From positions 1 to 50,894 of the forward strand of contig NZ_JAGPBB010000018.1 of NCBI RefSeq assembly GCF_018063565.1: DNA of 50,894 bases. The letters are read 5' to 3'. Origin of the DNA: Rhodoferax sp. Lineage in GTDB: Bacteria > Pseudomonadota > Gammaproteobacteria > Burkholderiales > Burkholderiaceae_C. Numbering within the stretch: the first letter of the stretch is position 1; each line of letters begins with the position of its first letter. The notes under the pieces were generated by a model. It searched no databases and was not told where the DNA came from. It saw only the letters and a program-made list of their open reading frames with translations. Made by a program: the position numbers and the translations under genes. Of the stretch, positions 34,652 through 43,317 are shown piece by piece.

Positions 34652-35417
34652 GAACTTAATTCCACTACCTGCTTTCAACGACAACTACATCTGGATGCTG
34701 CACGACGGTCAAGCCGCCGTGGTGGTGGACCCCGGCGATGCCGAGGCCGTATTTGAGGCACTGCAGCAGCACGGACTCAAGCTGCAGGCGATTCTAGTCA
34801 CGCACCACCACGGCGATCACACGGCAGGGGTTAGCGCGCTGCGCGCGGCCACCGGTGCCGCCGTGTATGGCCCGCACCAGGAGCGTATGCCCGAGCCTCT
34901 GACCCGGCTTGCCGACGGTGACACTGTGCAAGTGCTGGGTCTGACGTTTGCGGTGCTGGAGGTGCCAGGCCATACAGCTGGGCACATCGCCTACGTGGTG
35001 CAGCCCCCCGGGCAGGACCCCATTCTGTTCTGCGGCGACACTTTGTTCAGCGCCGGCTGCGGACGCCTGTTTGAGGGCACGCCCGCGCAAATGCTGCAGT
35101 CCTTGAGCCGGCTGGCGGCGCTGCCCGATGTCACACGGGTCTGCTGCGCTCACGAGTACACCGCCAGCGGCCTGGTCTTTGCGCGCACCGTGGAGCCGGA
35201 AAACCAGGCCCTGATTTCTTACCAGGTCCAGGTCAGCCAGTTGCGTGAGCAGAACCTGCCCACCCTGCCTTCGTCGATCGGACTTGAAAAAGCCATCAAT
35301 CCTTTCTTGCGTACCCACATCGACGCCGTGATCACCCGCATCCGGCAGTTGGATGCCAGCGCGTGCGACCCGGTCAGCACTTTTGCCGCGTTGCGAACTT
35401 GGAAAAACCAGTTTTGA
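34650..35417 (+). CDS. gloB: Hydroxyacylglutathione hydrolase (glyoxalase II)
   Basis: 255 residues. GloB hydrolyses S-lactoylglutathione to lactate and glutathione, the second step of methylglyoxal detoxification. The metallo-beta-lactamase metal motif THHHGDHTAG is near residue 53, with further ligands in VPGHTAGHIAYV, FCGDTLFSAGCGRLFEG and the CCAHEYTASGL histidine. FLRTHID and the C-terminal glutathione-binding helices are as in the family. The ATG overlaps the divergent methyltransferase start codon. Its stop codon overlaps the TTG start of mltD (TTGA), so the two are coupled. Confidence 0.96.
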   Translation: MNLIPLPAFNDNYIWMLHDGQAAVVVDPGDAEAVFEALQQHGLKLQAILVTHHHGDHTAGVSALRAATGAAVYGPHQERMPEPLTRLADGDTVQVLGLTFAVLEVPGHTAGHIAYVVQPPGQDPILFCGDTLFSAGCGRLFEGTPAQMLQSLSRLAALPDVTRVCCAHEYTASGLVFARTVEPENQALISYQVQVSQLREQNLPTLPSSIGLEKAINPFLRTHIDAVITRIRQLDASACDPVSTFAALRTWKNQF

Positions 35418-36976
35418 AACATTTGTCCCTCCTTTGGCCACTGGTGGCAACACTGTGGCTGGCCGGTTGTGCCGCACCGCCGTCGGCACCACCGGCAAAA
35501 CCTCCGGCCAGCAGCGCCAGTGCGCCGGTCAAACCCTCAGAGATCACGCTGGCACCGCCGGGCGTCAGCGCGCCGACCCTGAGGCCCCCGGTGTACCCCA
35601 GCGGCGGGCTTAGACCCCTTTCAGCGGCACCGGTGGATGCCTGGGCGGTGCATGCGCTGGTGCCGCCGGCTGACATCTGGGACCGTATCCGCCGCGGTTT
35701 TGCCATGCCCGACCTGCAAGGTGAGCTGGTTCGCGACCGCGAGCAGTGGTACAAGACACGCCCCGACTACATCCAGCGCATGACCGAGCGGGGCCGCAAG
35801 TACCTGTTCCATGTGGTGGAGGAGCTGGAGCGGCGCAACATGCCGACCGAGCTGGCGCTGCTGCCCTTTGTGGAGAGCGCTTTCAATCCGGAGGCGGTGT
35901 CCAGCGCCAAGGCCGCCGGCATGTGGCAATTCATGCCGGCCACCGGTCGCACCTTTGAGCTCAAACAGAACATGTTTCGCGATGACCGGCGTGACGTGCT
36001 GGCCTCCACGCGAGCCGCGCTGGACTACCTGCAAAAACTGCACGACATGTTTGGCGACTGGCATCTGGCGCTGGCAGCCTATAACTGGGGTGAAGGCAGT
36101 GTCATGCGCGCCATTGCCAAAAACCAGAAGCTCGGCCTGAGCACCGGTTACACCGACCTCAAAATGCCGATGGAAACGCGTTTTTACGTGCCCAAGCTGC
36201 AGGCCATCAAGAACATCGTGGCCGCACCCGAGGCGCTCAACGTGCAGTTGCCGGTGATTGGCAATCACCCATTTTTCCAGACCGTCGATATCCGGCGTGA
36301 CATCGACGTGGCCGTGGCAGCCAAGCTGGCCGAGGTGTCGCTGGCCGATTTCCGGGCGCTCAACCCGTCGGCCTCCAAACCCTTGCTGCTGGCCGCTGGC
36401 ACGCCACAGATCCTGCTGCCGTGGGACAACGCAACCTTGTTTCAGCGCAATCTGGAGGCCTACACTGGAGGACGGCTGGCCAGCTGGACCGCATGGGTCG
36501 CACCCACCGCACTGAAGCCAGCCGATGCAGCCCGGCGATTTGACATGAGCGAGGCCGAATTGCGCGCGGTCAATGCCATTCCACCGCGGATGCTGATCCG
36601 CGCCGGGTCTACGCTGCTGGTCAGGCGTGGCAACGGCTTGAACACGGATGTCAGCGAACACGTGGCCGATCATGCTCAACTGTCGCTGGCACCCGAGGTG
36701 GTGTTGCGCCAACAGACCGTCAAGGCAGGCAAGAAAGACACGGTGGCCAGTCTGGCCAAAAAATATGGCGTCAGTGTGGCGGCGCTGGCCGACTGGAACC
36801 ATATCAGCGAGGGCGCGTCCTTCAAACCAGGCCAGAAAGTGACACTTTACCTGACCGGGCGGGCCAGCTCGTCGGCAAAAACTGCACGCACCAGCGGCAA
36901 AGGGGCAGCCGGCAAATCCGCGTCCCCCACCAAGAAAATTCCGGCAGGCAAAAAGAAAAGCGCCGCGCGCCAATAG
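35414..36976 (+). CDS. mltD: Membrane-bound lytic murein transglycosylase D-like lipoprotein
   Basis: 520 residues from a TTG at 35414 that overlaps the gloB stop; it begins directly at a signal peptide, LSLLWPLVATLWLAGC, with lipobox LAGC. The longer frame to 35363 lies within gloB. MltD-type enzymes cut glycan strands to 1,6-anhydro products. The SLT domain has the catalytic Glu in LLPFVESAFNPEAVSS and the following AGMWQFMPATGRTF, DVLASTRAALDYLQ, and LALAAYNWGEGSVMRAI. A C-terminal LysM repeat (TVASLAKKYGVSVAALADWN) binds peptidoglycan, and a Lys/Ser/Ala-rich tail ends the protein. E. coli also has mltD next to gloB. Confidence 0.93.
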   Translation: MKHLSLLWPLVATLWLAGCAAPPSAPPAKPPASSASAPVKPSEITLAPPGVSAPTLRPPVYPSGGLRPLSAAPVDAWAVHALVPPADIWDRIRRGFAMPDLQGELVRDREQWYKTRPDYIQRMTERGRKYLFHVVEELERRNMPTELALLPFVESAFNPEAVSSAKAAGMWQFMPATGRTFELKQNMFRDDRRDVLASTRAALDYLQKLHDMFGDWHLALAAYNWGEGSVMRAIAKNQKLGLSTGYTDLKMPMETRFYVPKLQAIKNIVAAPEALNVQLPVIGNHPFFQTVDIRRDIDVAVAAKLAEVSLADFRALNPSASKPLLLAAGTPQILLPWDNATLFQRNLEAYTGGRLASWTAWVAPTALKPADAARRFDMSEAELRAVNAIPPRMLIRAGSTLLVRRGNGLNTDVSEHVADHAQLSLAPEVVLRQQTVKAGKKDTVASLAKKYGVSVAALADWNHISEGASFKPGQKVTLYLTGRASSSAKTARTSGKGAAGKSASPTKKIPAGKKKSAARQ

Positions 36977-36993
36977 GCGCGGACGCAGCGGCG

Positions 36994-37584
36994 TCAGCGC
37001 CGGTCGACCAGCGCGTGGGCAATGGTGCCCAGGTCGACATACTCCAGCTCACTGCCCACCGGCACGCCACGGGCCAGTCGGGTCAGCTGCAGGCCGCGCG
37101 ACTTGAGCCCCTCGCTGATCACATGGGCCGTGGCCTCACCCTCCGCGGTGAAGTTGGTGGCCAGAATCAGCTCCTGCACCGTGCCGTCCAGCGCACGGTC
37201 AAACAGCTTTTTCAGCCCAATGTCTTTGGGACCGATGCCATCGAGCGGGCTGAGTTTGCCCATCAGGACAAAGTAAAGCCCCTTGTACGCACCGGTGCGC
37301 TCCAGCGCCGACTGATCGGCCGGCGTTTCCACCACACACAGTTTGCTGGCATCACGGCGCGGGTCCAGACAGGTGTCGCAAACGCTGTGTTCGGTGAAGG
37401 TGTGGCAACGCTCGCAGTGCTGGATGTGCTGGGCCGCCTGCGCCAGCGCCCGCGACAGCGCCATGGCACCACCCCGGTTGTGTTGCAGCAAATGAAAGGC
37501 CATGCGCTGCGCCGACTTGACCCCCACCCCTGGCAGGCAACGCAGCGACTGGATCAGCGCCTCCAGCGCATTGATGTCAGACAT
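36994..37584 (-). CDS. recR: Recombination mediator RecR
   Basis: 196 residues. RecR, with RecO and RecF, loads RecA at gaps. Helix-hairpin-helix [20 protein letters not shown] at the N-terminus, a four-cysteine zinc finger ([20 protein letters not shown]), then the Toprim domain with [20 protein letters not shown], and the C-terminal [18 protein letters not shown] at 37582-37584. It lies 30 bases downstream of the YbaB gene in the widely conserved dnaX-ybaB-recR order and converges with mltD. Confidence 0.97.
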   Translation of the reverse strand: MSDINALEALIQSLRCLPGVGVKSAQRMAFHLLQHNRGGAMALSRALAQAAQHIQHCERCHTFTEHSVCDTCLDPRRDASKLCVVETPADQSALERTGAYKGLYFVLMGKLSPLDGIGPKDIGLKKLFDRALDGTVQELILATNFTAEGEATAHVISEGLKSRGLQLTRLARGVPVGSELEYVDLGTIAHALVDRR

Positions 37585-37614
37585 GCAGACCTGCGTGCAC
37601 CGGGCTGCAAAAGT

Positions 37615-37947
37615 TCAGAACGGGAACTTCATGCCGCCGGGCAACCCCGGCATACCGGCGGTGATCTTGCCCATCTTCTCGGTCGACGTGTCTTCCGCCT
37701 TGCGCACGGCGGCATTGAACGCCGCCGCCACCAGGTCCTCAAGCATGTCTTTGTCGTCGGCCAGCAGGCTGGGGTCGATGGTGACGCGGCGCACTTCGTG
37801 CTTGCAGGTCATGGTCACCTTGACCAGTCCCGCACCCGATTCGCCCATGACCTCGATGTTGCCCAGTTCGTCCTGGGCCTTTTTCATGTTGTCCTGCATC
37901 GCCTGCGCCTGCTTCATCAGGCCAGCGAGTTGTCCTTTGTTGAACAT
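37615..37947 (-). CDS. YbaB/EbfC-family nucleoid-associated protein
   Basis: 110 residues. Dimers of this family bind DNA with a tweezer-like arrangement and influence nucleoid structure and gene expression. [39 protein letters not shown] and [20 protein letters not shown] are diagnostic; the C-terminus [13 protein letters not shown] is the usual glycine- and methionine-rich tail. It lies between dnaX and recR and is almost certainly co-transcribed with both. The 59-base gap to dnaX holds nothing recognisable apart from the ribosome site. Confidence 0.95.
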   Translation of the reverse strand: MFNKGQLAGLMKQAQAMQDNMKKAQDELGNIEVMGESGAGLVKVTMTCKHEVRRVTIDPSLLADDKDMLEDLVAAAFNAAVRKAEDTSTEKMGKITAGMPGLPGGMKFPF

Positions 37948-38006
37948 GGAATTCCTTGGAGTTAATTGATCAGATGTGTTGCACCCAAGTCCGCGCCAGC
38001 GCAGCG

Positions 38007-39875
38007 CTAAAGCGGCTTGATACTGCCGGGGACGATTTTCGCCCCAAAATCACGCATCATGGTTTGCACGAACGGGTCATCAAAGACGATTTTCTCGGCC
38101 GTCAACTGGCGCTGCGCTGCCGCCGCGGCATTGCGCCGGGCGGGGCTGTCGCTGACCCGGCCCACCTCGATCACCAGACGCACCGGGTAACCCGCATGGG
38201 CCAACGCACCCGCCAATCGTTCGCGGCTGCCACTCTGGTTGAGCGACTCGCGCTCCACCCGCAGCAGCCACTGGTCGGTGTCGCGCGCCACCAGTTGCGA
38301 CTGCAGCGCCAGCTCGCGCACCATGGCGGCAATCGCCTCGCTGGCAATCAGTGCCTGCACGGTGGCGTGCCAGAAATCACCCTCGGCGCTCGGGCTCAGG
38401 GTTTGCACGGCTGCGGCAGCGGCCACTCCATCACGCAACGAGTCCGCTTGCACCCTGACCTGCACCGCCTCGATGGACGTCTGGGCCGCCGGCATGGCCC
38501 CCCCCGCCAGACGCGGGACCGGCGTCCCGGGCACAGCGGCGACCCCGCCAACTGGCCCTGGCCGGTCCAGAACCGGTAAACGCTGGCCCGCTGGCAGCAC
38601 CACGTTGCCATCTTTTTTTATAGCATCTTCATCAGTCTGGGTGTGCGCTGGAGCCGATTTTTGTTCAAAAACAGGTGGAGGCGCCGGCTTGGAAGCTGCC
38701 GCCACCGGCGCGCGCTCAATGGCCGAAGCCGCCGGTTTCAGAGTTTTTTTTTCCGCCGCCGCGACCGGCTGCCCGGGCTTGAACGCCAGCAAGCGCAACA
38801 GCACCATGGTCAAGGCCGCATATTCATCAGGTGCCAGACCGAGTTCACCACGCCCGTGCAGGCACAGGCTGTAGAGCAACTGGGTTTCGTCCGGCGGCAT
38901 CAGCGCCGCCAGGCGCAGCAGCTCGGCGTGCTCGGGGTCATTGTCATCTTCGCCGGCCAGCGCTGGCACCGCCTGGATCACCGCCATGCGCTGCAGCACG
39001 GCGCTCATTTCTTCGAGGGTTGAGGCCGCACTCAAACCATTCAGACGCAGCGCCTCGGAGGTTTCGACCACCGTTTTGCCATCGGCCGTGGCCAACGCAT
39101 CCAGCAGACGAAACACATAACTGCGGTCCACACTGCCCAGCATCTGTCGCACCGTCAGCTCCCCCAGTGTTCCCGCACCAAAGGCAATGGCCTGATCGGT
39201 CAGGCTCAAGGCGTCGCGCATGGAGCCACGCGCTGCCCGTGCCAGAAGCTTGAGCGACTGGGTATCGGCTTGCACCTGCTCGGCCAGCAGCACGCGTTGC
39301 AGATGTTCGCGGATGGTTTCAGGCGCCATCGGACGCAGATTGAACTGCAAGCAGCGGCTCAATACCGTGACCGGCACCTTTTGCGGGTCGGTGGTGGCCA
39401 GCACAAACTTGAGGTAGTCGGGCGGCTCCTCCAGCGTTTTCAACATGGCGTTGAACGCCGTGTTGGTCAGCATGTGCACTTCGTCGATCATGAAGACCTT
39501 GAAGCGCCCCTGCACCGGTTTGTAGACCGCCTGTTCCAGCAAGGTCTGAACCTCGTCAACACCGCGGTTGGAGGCCGCATCGAGTTCGGTGTAATCGACA
39601 AACCGGCCGCTGTCGATGTCGGTGCAGGCCTGGCATACGCCGCAGGGTGTTGCGGTAATGCCACCACTGCCGTCCGCGCCCTGGCAGTTGAGCGACTTGG
39701 CCAGAATACGCGACACCGTGGTCTTGCCCACCCCGCGCGTGCCGGTAAACAGGTAGGCATGGTGCAGGCGCTGGCTGGTCAGCGCGTTGCTCAGGGCTTG
39801 CACCACATGGTCCTGCCCAACCATCTCGGAGAAATTGCGGGGGCGGTACTTGCGGGCGAGCACGAGGTAAGACAT
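38007..39875 (-). CDS. dnaX: DNA polymerase III tau (and possibly gamma) subunit
   Basis: 622 residues for the full-length tau form. DnaX is the motor of the clamp loader and, as tau, holds polymerase cores and helicase together. The AAA+ part has Walker [10 protein letters not shown], a zinc module with CGVCQAC, Walker [11 protein letters not shown] and the SRC motif in [12 protein letters not shown]. Domain III ends near residue 370. At residues 375-377 (EKK) the mRNA has nine consecutive adenines followed by a stem-loop; both shifted frames stop within 12 codons, giving gamma-like products of about 378 or 386 residues (see separate entry). The linker that follows is Ala/Pro-rich and includes sequence resembling the interspersed repeat. 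ATG at 39873-39875. Confidence 0.96.
   Translation of the reverse strand: MSYLVLARKYRPRNFSEMVGQDHVVQALSNALTSQRLHHAYLFTGTRGVGKTTVSRILAKSLNCQGADGSGGITATPCGVCQACTDIDSGRFVDYTELDAASNRGVDEVQTLLEQAVYKPVQGRFKVFMIDEVHMLTNTAFNAMLKTLEEPPDYLKFVLATTDPQKVPVTVLSRCLQFNLRPMAPETIREHLQRVLLAEQVQADTQSLKLLARAARGSMRDALSLTDQAIAFGAGTLGELTVRQMLGSVDRSYVFRLLDALATADGKTVVETSEALRLNGLSAASTLEEMSAVLQRMAVIQAVPALAGEDDNDPEHAELLRLAALMPPDETQLLYSLCLHGRGELGLAPDEYAALTMVLLRLLAFKPGQPVAAAEKKTLKPAASAIERAPVAAASKPAPPPVFEQKSAPAHTQTDEDAIKKDGNVVLPAGQRLPVLDRPGPVGGVAAVPGTPVPRLAGGAMPAAQTSIEAVQVRVQADSLRDGVAAAAAVQTLSPSAEGDFWHATVQALIASEAIAAMVRELALQSQLVARDTDQWLLRVERESLNQSGSRERLAGALAHAGYPVRLVIEVGRVSDSPARRNAAAAAQRQLTAEKIVFDDPFVQTMMRDFGAKIVPGSIKPL
38619..38672 (+). 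repeat. Repeat-like sequence inside the dnaX tau linker
   Basis: TATAGCATCTTCATCAGTCT, then GGGTGTGCGCTGGAGCCGAT and TTTTG. The ATAGC...GCGCTGGAGCC-GATTTTT block order matches the intergenic copies at 13265 and 14173. In the dnaX frame it encodes the linker around [12 protein letters not shown], which is expected to be unstructured. It is moderately diverged, so chance similarity cannot be excluded. Confidence 0.45.
38704..38753 (-). promoter_or_regulatory. Putative programmed frameshift / slippage site in dnaX
   Basis: On the coding (minus) strand G-A9 (38753-38744) sits in frame as GAA AAA AAA ACT. After seven bases (CTCTGAA) comes ACCGGCG (38736-38730), which pairs perfectly with CGCCGGT (38710-38704) across a 19-base loop. 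One extra A or a -1 shift gives nine further residues and TGA; one A fewer or +1 gives Leu and TGA. E. coli makes gamma by ribosomal -1 shift at A6G with a stem-loop, and Thermus thermophilus by transcript slippage on A9. The position just after domain III fits both precedents. Confidence 0.65.
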
Positions 39876-39915
39876 GGCCGCGATTCTAAGGGCCGGGTCA
39901 GCCCGACGCTGTGGC

Positions 39916-39921
39916 TACAAT
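39916..39921 (+). promoter_or_regulatory. -10 element of the SRP RNA gene
   Basis: TACAAT, one mismatch from the consensus, lies seven bases before the inferred 5' end of the 4.5S RNA. The -35 region (around 39893) is poor. The promoter sits in the 52-base gap between the dnaX start and the RNA gene. Confidence 0.5.
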
Positions 39922-39927
39922 GCACCC

Positions 39928-40025
39928 CGACGGGCCTTCCCGCATGGTAAAGCGGCCAACCGGGTCAGGTGGGGAACCAAGCAGCCCTAACTGTGGAGCC
40001 AGTGCCGGGGTCAAGGCTCGTCACC
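39928..40025 (+). ncRNA. ffs: Signal recognition particle 4.5S RNA
   Basis: The conserved SRP domain is plain: GGGTCAGGTGGGGAACCAAG at 39962-39981 followed by CAGCCC, which is the GGAA-type tetraloop and the symmetric/asymmetric internal loops that bind Ffh. The 5' end GACGGGCCTT (39929-39938) pairs with AAGGCTCGTC (40013-40022) to close the hairpin, and CCCCCTTTTT follows as terminator. The total length of about 98 bases fits bacterial small SRP RNAs. The location directly divergent from dnaX is common in betaproteobacteria. The ends are inferred from pairing. Confidence 0.93.
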
Positions 40026-40060
40026 CCCTTTTTGATTGCGTGCAGAGCCTGCGATGCGGA

Positions 40061-40579
40061 CTATCGACCCAGTCCCCAGGCCGTGCGCCAACGTTGCCAG
40101 CGGTCACGCAGGCGCCGCTTGAACACTCTTCCAACTCGCCAGACCCAGGACTGACGCACCTGCGCCAGCCAGTAAGTCTTCCAGCCGGTCCAGCGGTGGT
40201 AGATGCGCTCGAACCAGGCCAGCCGCATCAAGGCCGGTTGCGTCAGCCCGAACAGGTAGGCCACCAGCGCCGTGCCCGCCAGTTTGGCCGCCACGATCAC
40301 CATGCCGCCGGCCAACACCATGCCCCTGGCCATCAGCCAAAGTGCCAACAGCTTCACCGGCAACAGCAGCAGGCTGGGCACCAGCAAAACCGCCAGGGCG
40401 GCATAAGGCGGCAAAGACACAATCCAGCGCTCCAGCTGCCGCAGCAGCGGCAGCCTCGACACCCACGCCAGCAGTTTCTTGAGCGGCTCCCAACCCCACT
40501 CTTCAAACAGCACCAGCAGCGCAATCAGCACACTGGCAGCATTTTTCAGCAATTGAAGTAACCAGGGGATGGGGTTCAT
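40061..40579 (-). CDS. Conserved inner-membrane protein of unknown function
   Basis: 172 residues from the ATG at 40577-40579 (MNPIPWLLQ). Three hydrophobic segments are seen: residues about 12-30, a long stretch LPPYAALAVLLVPSLLLLPV leading into KLLALWL, and GMVIVAAKLAGTALVAYLFG. The C-terminal ~50 residues are rich in Arg and Trp (YHRWTGWKTYWLAQVRQSWV), probably lying on the cytoplasmic face of the membrane. I do not recognise a named family. It is convergent with the SRP RNA gene (36 bases apart), whose terminator lies in the gap. Confidence 0.75.
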   Translation of the reverse strand: MNPIPWLLQLLKNAASVLIALLVLFEEWGWEPLKKLLAWVSRLPLLRQLERWIVSLPPYAALAVLLVPSLLLLPVKLLALWLMARGMVLAGGMVIVAAKLAGTALVAYLFGLTQPALMRLAWFERIYHRWTGWKTYWLAQVRQSWVWRVGRVFKRRLRDRWQRWRTAWGLGR

Positions 40580-40749
40580 GCTGCCAGCATAGACGATTGT
40601 GGGCAATCCTGTGGTCAACCGGCGTCTGTTATCAACCGGACGATGCAGGATTTGACCCCTGGATGCCTGTCCATTGGCGCCTCAAGCGCGGGTGGTTATA
40701 GTGGCTCCTCCATGCAAAATGCGCAGCACACACAAACGGTTGACTTCAG

Positions 40750-41244
40750 ATGAAATTTCGCTTTCTCTTGAGTTGGATTCTTGCATTGCCCGTTCTGGTT
40801 GGATGCAGCAGTTATGCGCCACCCGACCAGGCAATCGGCATGAACCGGGACGCGCTGCTGGCCCGGATGGGTTCACCTGGCGCGGTGCTGCCAACAGCCA
40901 ACGGCACTCGACTGCAGTTTCCCAGAGGACCGTACGGAAAGCACACCTGGTTTGTCGATGTGGATGCGGCAGGTCAGGTGATCCGGGTCGAGCAGGTCTT
41001 GACCGAGGCCAACTTCAATGCCATCACCCCGGACATGCCCCAAGACGAGGTTCGCCATCGGCTCGGTCCGCCCGGCGAGGTACAGGGATTGGCGCGTTCG
41101 CGCGGTCAAGTGTGGAGTTACCGCTACGACAACTATGCCTGCCAATGGTTTCAGATTGAGTTGACGCAGGACCAGAAGGTCCGCTCAACCGGCTACGGCC
41201 AGCCACCTGAGTGCATGGGTCACGACGAGGTCTACATACCCTGA
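40750..41244 (+). CDS. BamE/SmpA-like lipoprotein
   Basis: 164 residues. A signal peptide with lipobox LVGC at residues 16-19 gives a lipoprotein with Ser at +2, so outer-membrane sorting is expected. After this come two copies of a short alpha-beta unit: IGMNRDALLARMGSPGAVLP with QFPRGPYGKHTWFVDVDAAG, and ITPDMPQDEVRHRLGPPGEV with VWSYRYDNYACQWFQIELTQ. The pattern (Asp/Glu-Val-x-x-x-Leu-Gly-x-Pro followed by two strands ending in a Tyr/Trp-rich strand) is that of BamE/OmlA/SmpA. It is probably not the BAM-complex subunit itself, because it is duplicated and longer. The ATG is at 40750. Confidence 0.8.
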   Translation: MKFRFLLSWILALPVLVGCSSYAPPDQAIGMNRDALLARMGSPGAVLPTANGTRLQFPRGPYGKHTWFVDVDAAGQVIRVEQVLTEANFNAITPDMPQDEVRHRLGPPGEVQGLARSRGQVWSYRYDNYACQWFQIELTQDQKVRSTGYGQPPECMGHDEVYIP

Positions 41245-41447
41245 AACAGGGCTGGAGATCACTGCTATTCATCGCGCCCCTCGCGCGCCCAGCTGGCAGC
41301 CTTGCGGTTGGGGTCCAGGCGGTCAGTGCCGGAGCCGTGATCGATTTCTGAGGTAGCACAATGTGTGCAGCCGATGGGTTGGCCAACGCACTTTGGCGTT
41401 TACCGATAAAGTCGCGGAACTTCGCCACCTCTTCACAGGACAACCCC

Positions 41448-42473
41448 ATGGGCATGCTCCAATCCGAATTGTTCAAAGACATTGCCCGGCTACAAGACTG
41501 CGCCGAGCGCGATGTGGCTCATGTGATGCTGAAGTCCCCGCGCGAGCGAGGCCCCCACGTCAGAGCCATTCAGCAAGCGCTTCAGGACTTGGACCAGGCC
41601 AACATCAGCGCCACCGAACTCAACAAACAGGAGTACGGCGAAGACACGGCCAATGCAGTGGCCGCCTACAAGAACAAGCGGCGCATCTTTGGGCCCGGCC
41701 AGACCGTTGCCGACAAGATTGTCGGAACCGGCACGATCCGCAAAATGGACCTGGAGTGGCTCAACAGCAAGCAGCGCACCGGTCGGCTGATCATCGAAGA
41801 CACCGACTCACTCAAGCAAGACATCTGCATGAGTTTCGAAGGGGGGACCGTCACCAGCGACAACACCGCGCTGACCGCGCTGGCGCAGCGTGTCAACACG
41901 GCGCAATACCTGCGCACGCACCACCCGCTTAAAACCTTCGACTACACAACCCACTACCTCGCACGCGACAAAGTCGTGCGTGAGGTGCTCGGCGAGACCG
42001 GACGCATGAAACGGCAAGGTATACGTATCGACCGCGTTCTGATCCGCGGCTTCAGTTCAGGTGGCAAGATTGCCCTGATGGTTGCCAACGGCCTTTACAC
42101 CCAACTCGGCCTGAGCGGTCGCTACCTTTGTGTCGGCGACGCGGCACTCGACAAAGACGATCCGCTGTTTTCTGGCGGGCCTGGCATTGCCGCCTGCCAG
42201 GACAGCATCAATGTCTACCAGCTCTGGGGCAACAACATCGATCCATCCGGGGAGGTTCATGGCACGATTGCTGGCATCAAGCGCCACATTCGCTCCTTCC
42301 CCTGTGAACAAGCTGCTGCGCTGGCATGGAACGCGTTGAATGCCAAACAGCAGAGTAACGACGCTGTTCGCGCCAATGCGGCCTTGAATGTTCACCTGTG
42401 CAACGATTCGGTGGCACGCACCATCGGTGCCAAGGAGATGAACATGATCATGATGCAGCGGGTAACCGACTGA
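41448..42473 (+). CDS. Peptidoglycan-binding-like / alpha-beta hydrolase-like protein, unknown function
   Basis: 341 residues from the ATG at 41448 (AGGA about eight bases upstream; a second ATG is at 41454). Residues 37-90 (HVRAIQQALQDLD then EYGEDTANAVAAYKNKRRI) look like a PG_binding_1 repeat. The second half has VLIRGFSSGGKIALMVANGL with a nucleophile elbow GFSSG at 201-205, followed by GRYLCVGDAALDKDDP and PSGEVHGTIAGIKRH, which could supply the Asp and His of a serine-hydrolase triad. There is no signal peptide. A peptidoglycan-binding module plus hydrolase without an export signal is the pattern of many secreted antibacterial effectors; no partner gene is apparent. The last 26 bases overlap the convergent TatD gene. 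Confidence 0.68.
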   Translation: MGMLQSELFKDIARLQDCAERDVAHVMLKSPRERGPHVRAIQQALQDLDQANISATELNKQEYGEDTANAVAAYKNKRRIFGPGQTVADKIVGTGTIRKMDLEWLNSKQRTGRLIIEDTDSLKQDICMSFEGGTVTSDNTALTALAQRVNTAQYLRTHHPLKTFDYTTHYLARDKVVREVLGETGRMKRQGIRIDRVLIRGFSSGGKIALMVANGLYTQLGLSGRYLCVGDAALDKDDPLFSGGPGIAACQDSINVYQLWGNNIDPSGEVHGTIAGIKRHIRSFPCEQAAALAWNALNAKQQSNDAVRANAALNVHLCNDSVARTIGAKEMNMIMMQRVTD

Positions 42474-43299
42474 GCCGTGGCAGCGCATCCAACGCATTTT
42501 GGCAAGTCGCCTGCGCCAGATCGGCCACGCTGATGCCACGCAGTTCAGCCAGCTCGGCACCAATGCGGGGCAGTTCTACCGGGGAATTGGGCGACTGCAC
42601 CAGGCCTGCCGCGCGCTGCTCGGCGTTGACATACAACCACTGCGGCGCCATGTCGGGTGCGTCGGTTTCCAGCACCAGCGCGCTCAAGGGCAGCTCGCTG
42701 GCCAGGCGACGCAGCTGCAAGGCGCGCGGATAGGTCAGCGCACCGCCAAAGCCCAACTTCAGACCCAGCCCGATCAAGCCGTTTGCCTGCTGCAGGCTGC
42801 CATTGAAGGCATGCGCAATGCCATGCCAGGGTCCGGTTCGCCCAACGGTCGTTCGCAGCGCCAGCTGCACGGCATCCACCGCTCGGCGTGAATGCAGCAC
42901 CACTGGCAAATCGTGCAAACGCGCAAGCTTGAGCTGTTCGACAAAAAAATGCATTTGCCGCTCACGCAAGGGGGGCTGGCGTAACTCAGAAACAAAATAG
43001 TCCAGGCCAATCTCGCCCACCGCCACCAGGTGAGGATCGCCATGGTGCAGGGCAAGTGCGTCGGCCAGCTGCGCCAGCGCCTGCTCGCTGGCCTGCGCCA
43101 CATACAGCGGGTGAATGCCCAGGCAATAGCCGTCGCCAAAGGCGTGAGCGAGCGTGCGGACCGCATCAAAATTGCCGGGTTCCACCGCCGGCAGCACGCA
43201 TTTCGCTACACCTTGTGTAGCTGCAAGCTCCCGCACCGTATGGGCTAGGCCACCAAATTCATGTGCATCAAGGTGGCAATGGGTGTCGATCCAGTCCAC
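42448..43299 (-). CDS. TatD-family metal-dependent hydrolase
   Basis: 283 residues starting at a GTG (43297-43299). TatD proteins are TIM-barrel hydrolases with DNase activity, two metals bound by HxH near the N-terminus. Here these are IDTHCHLDAHEF, the Glu in VAVGEIGLDYF, the His in PVVLHSRRAVDA and GIAHAFNGS, and the Asp in LVLETDAPDMAPQWL. The C-terminal blocks and length are normal, although the ~20 residues after QATCQNA are less conserved. No convincing Shine-Dalgarno precedes the GTG. The gene begins 18 bases after the hemerythrin stop and may be read from the same transcript. Confidence 0.93.
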   Translation of the reverse strand: MDWIDTHCHLDAHEFGGLAHTVRELAATQGVAKCVLPAVEPGNFDAVRTLAHAFGDGYCLGIHPLYVAQASEQALAQLADALALHHGDPHLVAVGEIGLDYFVSELRQPPLRERQMHFFVEQLKLARLHDLPVVLHSRRAVDAVQLALRTTVGRTGPWHGIAHAFNGSLQQANGLIGLGLKLGFGGALTYPRALQLRRLASELPLSALVLETDAPDMAPQWLYVNAEQRAAGLVQSPNSPVELPRIGAELAELRGISVADLAQATCQNALDALPRLSRLPAAS

Positions 43300-43317
43300 C
43301 GCGCGCCACGGCCTGGT

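Noticed and set aside
35621-36973. 450-codon minus-strand frame opposite mltD
   Set aside because: Shadow frame; the plus-strand gene has a lipobox, SLT and LysM motifs in order.
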